Source of the DNA: JAVWHX01 sp036639875
GTDB taxonomy: Bacteria > Bacillota_I > Bacilli_A > Erysipelotrichales > Coprobacillaceae
Direction of reading: 5' to 3'
Length of the DNA stretch: 5,374 bases
Assembly (NCBI GenBank): GCA_036639875.1
Contig: JAVWHX010000092.1
Span: forward strand, 1 to 5,374
Part shown: positions 1 through 3,563 of the stretch, piece after piece
Layout: the number at the start of each line of letters is the position of its first letter
Position numbering within the stretch: position 1 is the first letter of the stretch
Translations under genes and position numbers: made by a program
The notes under the pieces: model-generated
Databases searched by the model: none
What the model was told of the DNA's origin: nothing
What the model saw: the letters and a program-made list of their open reading frames with translations, nothing else

Positions 1-275
1 ACATCAACTTTCTTATTTGCCATACCTTCAATACCAGCAGTATATTCAGTACCCTCTACTGCTTCAACTTCAATTCCTAAATACTTAGCTAAAGCTTCTC
101 CAAATTTTTTGTGTTGAGAATCTGCATCAGGATTATTTTCATTTGGCATTTGTGCTAATACTATCTTGTCAGGCCACTTTGTTGCTGTATCATCACTATT
201 TGATGAACATCCTGTAGCTCCTAATATACAAATCATTGCTAACGATAACATTACTAATTTTTTAAGTTTTTTCAT
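1..275 (-). CDS. PhnD-like phosphonate/phosphate ABC transporter substrate-binding lipoprotein, N-terminal part
   Basis: Translating leftward from an ATG at 275 gives 91 residues that continue beyond the window edge. The N-terminus is a lipoprotein signal: a Lys-rich start (MKKLKK), a hydrophobic core, and LGATGC with the lipidated Cys at residue 23, followed by a Ser/Asp/Thr linker. The mature part (about residues 36-91) has the layout of the PhnD family: a first strand (DKIVLAQMPNENNP), a helix ending in KYLG, a second strand (IEVEAVEGT), then EYTAGIEGM and KKVDV, matching the usual Y-x-A-x-I-E-A-M...K-V-D segment. Such proteins sit on the outer membrane face and deliver phosphonate, phosphite or related anions to a PhnC/PhnE importer. 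AGGAGG at 285-290, 9 nt upstream, supports the start. The family call is good, the substrate is unknown, and the expected permease and ATPase genes would lie to the left. The divergent TetR gene is the likely regulator. Confidence 0.85.
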   Translation of the reverse strand, partial: MKKLKKLVMLSLAMICILGATGCSSNSDDTATKWPDKIVLAQMPNENNPDADSQHKKFGEALAKYLGIEVEAVEGTEYTAGIEGMANKKVD

Positions 276-322
276 TTTGAATTTCCTCCTTTTCAAATGA
301 CACGTTTATCATAACATCAAAT

Positions 323-341
323 TTTTTACACTGTGTTAAAA
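323..341. promoter_or_regulatory. Palindrome 1, candidate TetR-family operator
   Basis: A 19-bp inverted repeat centred on T332 (TTTTTACACTGTGTTAAAA) pairs at 8 of 9 positions, the only mismatch being T327/T337. It lies about 14-32 nt downstream of the predicted start of the PhnD-like transcript, so a bound repressor would block elongation. It matches the palindrome at 362-378 at 13 of 17 positions, which argues for a shared protein-binding site. Confidence 0.5.
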
Positions 342-360
342 TTAGATTAAATGTTGGTAA

Positions 361-391
361 ATTATACATTATGTAAAAATTTGGTAGTCAA
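361..391 (-). promoter_or_regulatory. Probable promoter of the PhnD-like gene
   Basis: On the minus strand TTGACT (386-391) and a perfect TATAAT (361-366) are separated by 19 bp, longer than the ideal 17. Transcription would begin near 354, giving a leader of about 80 nt. The -35 box touches the -35 box of the opposing tetR promoter. The -10 box lies inside one of two related palindromes, a typical place for a repressor site. The promoter is predicted from the sequence only. Confidence 0.5.
362..378. promoter_or_regulatory. Palindrome 2, candidate TetR-family operator
   Basis: A 17-bp inverted repeat centred on T370 (TTATACATTATGTAAAA) has a perfect 11-bp core, TACATTATGTA, and pairs at 7 of 8 positions. 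It overlaps the -10 box of the PhnD-like promoter and ends 2 bp before the -35 box of the tetR promoter. It could therefore serve repression of one or both genes. It shares the pattern TT-TACA-T-TGT-AAA with the palindrome at 323-341. Confidence 0.5.
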
Positions 392-408
392 TTGTTAAAA
401 AATATTAT
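381..408 (+). promoter_or_regulatory. Probable promoter of the tetR-family gene
   Basis: TTGGTA (381-386) and TATTAT (403-408) are 16 bp apart, followed by AGGAGGT at 420-426 and an ATG at 434. The start point would be near 415, so the leader is short. The boxes are imperfect, but nothing better is visible in the intergenic region on this strand. Confidence 0.4.
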
Positions 409-433
409 AAAATGCATATAGGAGGTTATTGAA

Positions 434-1066
434 ATGGCAAAAAAATATCAAAATCATTATCAAACTCAAATGGATCTTATCTTAGATAAAACTCAAGAAC
501 TATGTATTGAAAAAGGAATTGAAAATGTTTCAATTGTGAATATTGCAGAAAGCTGTCATATTACACGTGCTACTATATATAATTATTTTCATGATAAAGA
601 AGATATCCTTTGGTCTATTTTCTTTAGACATCAATCACATATGTATGAAAGATATATGCTAGTTTATAATCAATCACATACAACATATGAAAGACTAAAA
701 TCATATGCTTATACAATTCTTGAATTATATAATGAAAATGTTTATTACCCTGTATTTATGGAGATATTTGGATCCATCTATATGCAAGCTAGCTATAAAG
801 AAAATTATACAAGTGACAATCCCTATAATAAGCATGGCGTTAAACCTGGTGATATTGTCGCATTAATTACTAAAAACTTTCATGATGGTAGTGTGAAATC
901 TGAACTTGATCCGAAATTAGCAACCGTTTCTTTTGTATATGGGGTTTCTTCTCTAATTGATTTTTTATTCAAAAGCAAGGAAGCAGTTGAGAAAAAGTAT
1001 AGTTTAAATTTTGAAGATATTGCGAAGACACAATTAGAATGGTTATTAAATGAAATAAAAGCATAA
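434..1066 (+). CDS. TetR/AcrR-family transcriptional regulator
   Basis: The 210-residue product has the usual TetR-family size. Residues 11-59 form the N-terminal DNA-binding domain: a first helix (TQMDLILDKTQELCIEKG), the family's G-I-E-N-V-S-I turn at 28-34, the IAESCHITRATIYNYF helix-turn-helix at 37-52, and the HDKEDIL cap at 53-59. The remainder (about 60-210) is a helical ligand-binding and dimerisation region, which is never conserved enough to show the ligand. The ATG is supported by AGGAGGT at 420-426, 7 nt upstream. The gene is transcribed away from the PhnD-like lipoprotein gene, and the shared intergenic region carries two related palindromes. The simplest reading is a repressor of that transport operon, possibly autoregulated. 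It ends at a bidirectional terminator shared with the convergent metallo-hydrolase gene. The family is certain, the target is inferred. Confidence 0.93.
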   Translation: MAKKYQNHYQTQMDLILDKTQELCIEKGIENVSIVNIAESCHITRATIYNYFHDKEDILWSIFFRHQSHMYERYMLVYNQSHTTYERLKSYAYTILELYNENVYYPVFMEIFGSIYMQASYKENYTSDNPYNKHGVKPGDIVALITKNFHDGSVKSELDPKLATVSFVYGVSSLIDFLFKSKEAVEKKYSLNFEDIAKTQLEWLLNEIKA

Positions 1067-1098
1067 AAAAACTTCATCAATAATGATGAAGCTTTTTT
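1065..1098. terminator. Bidirectional Rho-independent terminator between tetR and the MBL gene
   Basis: CTTCATCA (1072-1079) and TGATGAAG (1084-1091) form an 8-bp perfect stem with an ATAA loop, flanked by an A-run (1065-1071) on the left and a T-run (1093-1098) on the right. It can therefore stop transcription from either side. It overlaps the last base pairs of both convergent stop codons, so the two genes share one compact terminator. Confidence 0.85.
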
Positions 1099-1879
1099 AC
1101 AATTCTATGGTTTCTCCACAAGATAAATAATGCATGTTATTTAAATGTTGAGATAGATAATCATATGCTTTTTTACCTGTGCAATGACAAGTATAAAACT
1201 CAATATTATATTGTCGTAAGTTTTCTATAATTGGATCTAATAATGCCGTTCGTTTTGTTATTGGATTATATAAATGATAACCTCCTATACATATTGATGG
1301 ATTAAATCTTTTAGCATTTTCTAATATATTAATAACACCCTTATGACCACAACCCATTATCAAATAGTTATCTTTTCCATGTATAATAAGATTTTGTTCA
1401 TGTTTAAAATCATCTTTATTATTTTCTGTATATAAGGGTTTATTAGCAATTGAATATAACCTATCCTTTGTAGTGACAACAAATAATTCTAATTCATTAT
1501 CTATATGATAATCCCCATCCACCAATATAACTTGTGGATGATTTTTAAATTGTTTATCTAATCCAACATTCACTTTAATAAACGAGATTTTACAATAATG
1601 ATTATCAAAAGCACTTCTTTGAATATAAACTTTTGCATGATGATTCATTTGAAGAAATTGTTTTAAAGCTCCACCATGATCACTATGCCCATGTGAAATA
1701 ATCACAATATCTATTTCATTAATATTTATACCTCTTTTTAAACAGTTATCAAAGAGTGTTTGATCTGGACCCAAATCAAATAAAACTTTATGATTATTTG
1801 TTTCAATATACAATGATAAACCGTGTTTGGAACGCAAGTCATTATGAGATATATTTTCTACAAGTGCTGTGATTTTCAT
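1097..1879 (-). CDS. MBL-fold metallo-hydrolase, COG1237 (MJ0301-like) family
   Basis: The product is 260 residues, normal for this cytoplasmic family, and has no signal peptide. The fold's first strands (MKITALVENIS, LYIETNNHKVLFDLGPD) precede the metal-binding motif SHGHSDHGG, with H63, H65, D67 and H68. Later family signatures follow in order: HEQ at 160-162, MGCGHKG at 175-181 with H179 as a further metal ligand, GGYHL at 199-203, CHCTG at 231-235 and LSCGE at 252-256. This set fits the COG1237 proteins, often annotated as 7,8-dihydropterin-6-yl-methyl-4-(ribofuranosyl)aminobenzene 5'-phosphate synthase after an archaeal homologue. In bacteria without methanopterin that name is unlikely to describe the true reaction, so only metal-dependent hydrolase or synthase activity can be claimed. 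GAAGGG at 1887-1892 precedes the ATG. The gene stands alone, convergent with tetR and divergent from the small toxin gene. Its own promoter is unclear: TATAAT at 1962-1967 (minus strand) with a poor -35 box is one possibility. Confidence 0.88.
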   Translation of the reverse strand: MKITALVENISHNDLRSKHGLSLYIETNNHKVLFDLGPDQTLFDNCLKRGININEIDIVIISHGHSDHGGALKQFLQMNHHAKVYIQRSAFDNHYCKISFIKVNVGLDKQFKNHPQVILVDGDYHIDNELELFVVTTKDRLYSIANKPLYTENNKDDFKHEQNLIIHGKDNYLIMGCGHKGVINILENAKRFNPSICIGGYHLYNPITKRTALLDPIIENLRQYNIEFYTCHCTGKKAYDYLSQHLNNMHYLSCGETIEL

Positions 1880-1907
1880 ATATTACCCTTCTTTTCTTGA
1901 TAATTTT

Positions 1908-1940
1908 TTGAAACAAATTTGAGACAAAATTGAGACGCAC
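1908..1940. repeat. Three tandem 11-bp TTGARAC repeats
   Basis: TTGAAACAAAT (1908-1918), TTGAGACAAAA (1919-1929) and TTGAGACGCAC (1930-1940) follow each other without gaps. Each unit begins with TTGARAC. The third one supplies a possible -35 box (TTGAGA) for the toxin promoter. With an 11-bp period the units lie on nearly one face of the helix, which suits a regulator or RNA polymerase contact. No function is proven. Confidence 0.55.
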
Positions 1941-1963
1941 GACCTATTATTCTATGCTACAAT
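1930..1963 (+). promoter_or_regulatory. Probable promoter of the Fst-like toxin mRNA
   Basis: Two overlapping readings exist. TTGAGA (1930-1935) with TATGCT (1953-1958) has a 17-bp spacer. The stronger -10 is the extended element TGCTACAAT (1955-1963), which needs no good -35 box. Either places the 5' end at about 1965-1970, immediately before the hairpin that hides the toxin ribosome binding site. Confidence 0.5.
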
Positions 1964-1974
1964 TATACTGTTAT

Positions 1975-2005
1975 CAGTTCCTCCCTTGAAAGGAGGTGAG
2001 AACTG
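1975..2005 (+). promoter_or_regulatory. Hairpin sequestering the toxin Shine-Dalgarno and start codon
   Basis: In the toxin mRNA CAGTTC (1975-1980) is complementary to GAACTG (2000-2005), and CTCC (1981-1984) to GGAG (1992-1995). The resulting hairpin encloses AGGAGG (1991-1996) and pairs the first base of the GTG start (2005). Fst-type mRNAs are known to carry such an upstream helix, which lowers translation so that the antitoxin RNA has time to act. The pairing is seen directly in the sequence. Its role here is inferred from the family. Confidence 0.7.
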
Positions 2006-2029
2006 TGTTGAGTGAAATCATCATTTCAT
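1997..2029. repeat. Direct repeats DRa and DRb, toxin copy
   Basis: DRa is TGAGAACTGTGT (1997-2008), covering the toxin start codon. DRb is CATCATTTCAT (2019-2029), inside codons 5-9. Both recur in the same order in the antitoxin gene (2148-2159 and 2168-2178). In the par locus of pAD1, repeats in these positions let the antisense RNA pair with the toxin mRNA although the two are transcribed from opposite ends. Confidence 0.85.
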
Positions 2030-2100
2030 TCATTGTTTCTGTCATAGCAGGGATAGTTGTATACTTTCTTTGCAAATGGCTTGACAGTAAACATGACTGA
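2005..2100 (+). CDS. Fst-like type I toxin, 31-residue membrane peptide
   Basis: This short gene encodes 31 residues: M-L-S-E, a hydrophobic membrane segment at about 5-22 (IIISFIVSVIAGIVVYFL), then a polar tail CKWLDSKHD. One transmembrane helix containing a small-residue A-G turn, followed by the W-L-D motif and a charged C-terminus, is the form of Fst/Ldr-type toxins, often mislabelled as holin-like proteins. They insert in the cytoplasmic membrane and disturb its integrity when overproduced. The GTG start is chosen because AGGAGG at 1991-1996 lies 8 nt upstream; the next codon, TTG at 2008, is less well spaced. The setting is diagnostic: a hairpin hides the ribosome binding site, a bidirectional terminator follows, and a convergent RNA overlaps the end and shares two direct repeats with the start region. 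The sequence looks intact. Toxicity is inferred. Confidence 0.87.
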   Translation: MLSEIIISFIVSVIAGIVVYFLCKWLDSKHD

Positions 2101-2111
2101 TGACAAGCATA

Positions 2112-2143
2112 GAAAAGCCAAGGGATAGGCCCCTTGGCTTTTC
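2112..2143. terminator. Bidirectional terminator shared by toxin mRNA and antitoxin RNA
   Basis: GAAAAGCCAAGGG (2112-2124) and CCCTTGGCTTTTC (2131-2143) form a 13-bp perfect stem with a 6-nt loop. The A/T-rich foot provides a CTTTTC run on either strand, so it can terminate transcription from both sides. It starts 11 nt after the toxin stop codon. Because both RNAs contain it, their terminator loops are complementary, a likely first contact between them as known for Fst systems. Confidence 0.9.
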
Positions 2144-2147
2144 GCTT

Positions 2148-2178
2148 TGAGAACTGTGTCTCAAAACCATCATTTCAT
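2148..2178. repeat. Direct repeats DRa and DRb, antitoxin copy
   Basis: TGAGAACTGTGT (2148-2159) and CATCATTTCAT (2168-2178) repeat the toxin start region exactly, with 8 instead of 10 bp between them. They lie beyond the terminator, inside the antitoxin transcript, which therefore carries their complements. Confidence 0.85.
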
Positions 2179-2185
2179 CACCCAT

Positions 2186-2214
2186 ATCTTATCATAATAT
2201 TGATGACAATTCAA
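2186..2214 (-). promoter_or_regulatory. Promoter of the antitoxin RNA
   Basis: On the minus strand TTGAAT (2209-2214) and TAAGAT (2186-2191) are exactly 17 bp apart, and a TG at the extended -10 position (TGATAAGAT) strengthens it. Transcription would begin at about 2179-2181, at the outer edge of the DRb copy. This is a better promoter than the toxin's, as expected when the unstable antitoxin must be made in excess. Confidence 0.7.
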
Positions 2215-2241
2215 GTATATATCATTTCATTAATTTTATAC

Positions 2242-2604
2242 TTAGTAATTCATTTTTTCAGGAATAACACCACGAATCCCACCTTTTGGATTTTCTGTAT
2301 CACCTTTATATCTTGGAATTAAATGGATATGAAGATGCATAATCGATTGACCTGCAACTTCACCACAATTCATGCCTATATTATATCCTTCAGGATAATA
2401 CTTGTTATTTAATATCTCTTTAGCTTGATCTAATAATTTTATCAATTCAATTTTTAATTTTTCATCAGCTTCAAAAAAATCTTGTACATGTCTTTTAGGG
2501 ATAATTAACATATGACCAAGACTCACAGGATTTTCATCATAAATAACATAGCCATATTCATTATCAATTACATAACTCTTTCTTTCACAGAATAAACAGT
2601 TCAT
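2242..2604 (-). CDS. HIT-family nucleotide hydrolase/transferase
   Basis: The product is 120 residues, a full-length single HIT domain without a signal peptide, so cytoplasmic. Key features are the N-terminal CLFC (C3, C6), which together with H39 and H90 is a likely zinc site as in many bacterial HIT proteins; the LGHMLIIPKRHV segment (29-40); NCGEVAGQSIMHLHIH, with the histidine triad H90-x-H92-x-H94 and LIPR; and the tail GGIRGVIPEKMNY, conserved in one bacterial subgroup. H92 is the expected nucleotidyl-accepting residue. The family hydrolyses nucleoside phosphoramidates or dinucleoside polyphosphates; the true substrate is unknown. The ATG at 2604 directly follows the TAA of the DeoR gene (TAAATG), and AAGAAGG at 2613-2619 lies inside that gene's end. 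The two genes are therefore co-transcribed and probably translationally coupled. No terminator is seen between its stop and the antitoxin promoter 28 bp downstream. Confidence 0.93.
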   Translation of the reverse strand: MNCLFCERKSYVIDNEYGYVIYDENPVSLGHMLIIPKRHVQDFFEADEKLKIELIKLLDQAKEILNNKYYPEGYNIGMNCGEVAGQSIMHLHIHLIPRYKGDTENPKGGIRGVIPEKMNY

Positions 2605-3363
2605 TTATATAGCCTTCTTTACTTCTACATTTTTAGAAATTAGATATTCTTCACAGTCTTGAGGAATATCTCCATCCGTAACAACACATCCAATATCTTG
2701 AATTGGTAATAAATTTACAACACCAACTTGATGAAACTTACTTGAATCAGTAACCACGATTACTTGTTTAGCTTGTTTAGCCATATCTCTTACTGTCTCA
2801 CTACGCATATAATCATTTCCAGTAAATCCAGAATTTTCAGAGAACCCATCAGTTCCAATAAAAAACTTATCAACAAAGAATGATTCAATGCATTTTCTAG
2901 TAATAGGTCCTACTACAACTTGTGATTCATGTTGATATTCGCCACCAAGCAAAATAATTCTCATTTGCGAAACTTTTCTAATAAAATCAGCAATAAAAGC
3001 AGAGTTTGTTATTAAAGTGATATCTTTTTTTGTATGTGCTATTTCTAATGCAAGCAAAGCACAACAAGAACCAGATTCAATCATTATTGTTTCACCATCT
3101 TTAATTGATTCACAAGCCAGTCTTGCAATCTTTTGCTTCATATCATAATGATATGCTAGTCTATTATTAATATCATCAGTAGAGTTTAATGTTGCAAAAC
3201 CATGTTCTCTAACAATTAGACCTTTATTCTCTAATTGATCTAAATCTTTTCTAATTGTAACCTGAGAAACATTAAATAACTCTGATAATTTAGTAACTTC
3301 TACTTTATCCTTTTCTGTTAACAGTTCTAAAATCTTTGTATGTCTTTCATTCATTTTTACCAT
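2605..3363 (-). CDS. DeoR/GlpR-family transcriptional regulator
   Basis: From the ATG at 3363 the protein has 252 residues, typical for the family. Residues 4-58 form the DeoR helix-turn-helix: MNERHTKILELL, then VEVTKLSELFNVSQVTIRKD (21-40), LDQLENKGLIVREHG. The rest is the sugar-phosphate-sensing domain (DeoRC), showing MKQKIARLA, IESGSCCALLALEI (the effector loop, where relatives have G-S-T/S), LITNSAFIADFI, LLGGEY, DKFFIGTDGFS and VVTDSSKF. Such proteins repress sugar or nucleoside catabolic genes until a phosphorylated sugar binds; which one cannot be told here. Start choice: GGTGAT lies just upstream of 3363. A GTG at 3372 would add three residues but lacks a ribosome binding site, and ATG at 3354 is also possible. 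The gene is first in an operon with the HIT gene, with no adjacent catabolic genes, so its wider targets probably lie elsewhere. Confidence 0.92.
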   Translation of the reverse strand: MVKMNERHTKILELLTEKDKVEVTKLSELFNVSQVTIRKDLDQLENKGLIVREHGFATLNSTDDINNRLAYHYDMKQKIARLACESIKDGETIMIESGSCCALLALEIAHTKKDITLITNSAFIADFIRKVSQMRIILLGGEYQHESQVVVGPITRKCIESFFVDKFFIGTDGFSENSGFTGNDYMRSETVRDMAKQAKQVIVVTDSSKFHQVGVVNLLPIQDIGCVVTDGDIPQDCEEYLISKNVEVKKAI

Positions 3364-3399
3364 CATTATCACCCATTTCTACTAATAAGACTATCACAC

Positions 3400-3480
3400 A
3401 AGAGTTTCAAATGCAACTTATTAAAGTTTCATATCACTTATATAGATAATATAAACGAAAGAGTTTCTAATTATAGAAAC
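3400..3480. promoter_or_regulatory. Candidate DeoR operator region: palindrome and repeated AGAGTTTC elements
   Basis: AAGAGTTTC occurs at 3400-3408 and 3459-3467, and a variant AAAGTTTC at 3423-3430. The middle repeat of the set is followed by an imperfect TTATAT...ATATAA inverted repeat (3438-3454). GTTTCTA (3463-3469) and TAGAAAC (3474-3480) form a perfect 7-bp inverted repeat. DeoR-family proteins commonly bind repeated short elements near their own promoter. The identity of the bound protein is inferred from position only. Confidence 0.4.
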
Positions 3481-3498
3481 CCTTAACAAAAAAAACAA
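3470..3498 (-). promoter_or_regulatory. Possible promoter of the deoR-HIT operon
   Basis: A perfect TATAAT (3470-3475, minus strand) lies in the centre of the GTTTCTA/TAGAAAC palindrome, with a weak TTGTTT (3493-3498) 17 bp upstream. The -35 box overlaps the T-run of the preceding terminator. It implies a leader of about 100 nt. The AT-rich stretch 3438-3454 could hold an alternative -10. Confidence 0.4.
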
Positions 3499-3522
3499 AG
3501 AGTAATCAAATTGATTACTCTT
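3489..3522 (-). terminator. Rho-independent terminator of the surface-protein gene
   Basis: GAGTAATC and GATTACTC lie within a near-continuous inverted repeat (3498-3509 with 3511-3522; realistic loop of 5 nt). On the minus strand it is followed by TTTGTTTTTTTT. It starts 41 nt after the stop codon of the gene at 3564 and separates it from the deoR operon. On the plus strand only a broken T-run follows. Confidence 0.85.
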
Positions 3523-3563
3523 CAAGTCTTTATTAGTTAAAAGATACTTATTCCATGTTTTGT

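Larger units (their letters stand above)
2110..2180 (-). ncRNA. Predicted antitoxin RNA (RNAII-like) of the Fst-type locus
   Basis: A minus-strand RNA of about 70 nt should start near 2180, 7 nt below an extended -10 promoter, and end at the 13-bp terminator (2112-2143). From 5' to 3' it contains three parts. First is the complement of DRb (2168-2178), probably single-stranded. Second is a hairpin with a perfect 7-bp stem (2146-2152 with 2159-2165), whose loop CACAGT is complementary to ACTGTG at 2002-2007, the toxin start region. Third is the terminator hairpin. This is the layout of par RNAII, which silences fst translation. The elements are visible directly. The transcript and its function are inferred. 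Confidence 0.75.

Noticed and set aside
880..1080. 66-codon reading frame on the minus strand
   Set aside because: It is antisense to the conserved C-terminal half of the TetR gene and runs through the terminator, with no ribosome binding site or recognisable domain.
2008..2010. TTG as the toxin start codon
   Set aside because: The GTG three bases earlier has the better spacing from AGGAGG (8 against 11 nt); TTG cannot be fully excluded.
2134..2322. 62-codon hydrophobic reading frame on the plus strand
   Set aside because: It begins with TTG inside the terminator stem, overlaps the antitoxin RNA and the conserved HIT tail on the opposite strand, and has no ribosome binding site. Its hydrophobicity comes from AT-rich DNA.
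3364..3372. GTG at 3372 as the DeoR start
   Set aside because: No Shine-Dalgarno precedes it. GGTGAT, which overlaps it, serves the ATG at 3363 better, and family members begin close to MNERH.
3438..3454. TTATAT...ATATAA inverted repeat as an independent operator
   Set aside because: It is made only of A/T-rich words that arise often by chance here; it is mentioned only as part of the deoR upstream region.
3498..3530. The stem at 3498-3522 as a plus-strand terminator
   Set aside because: There is no plus-strand gene to terminate, and the following T-run is interrupted (CAAGTCTTTA).
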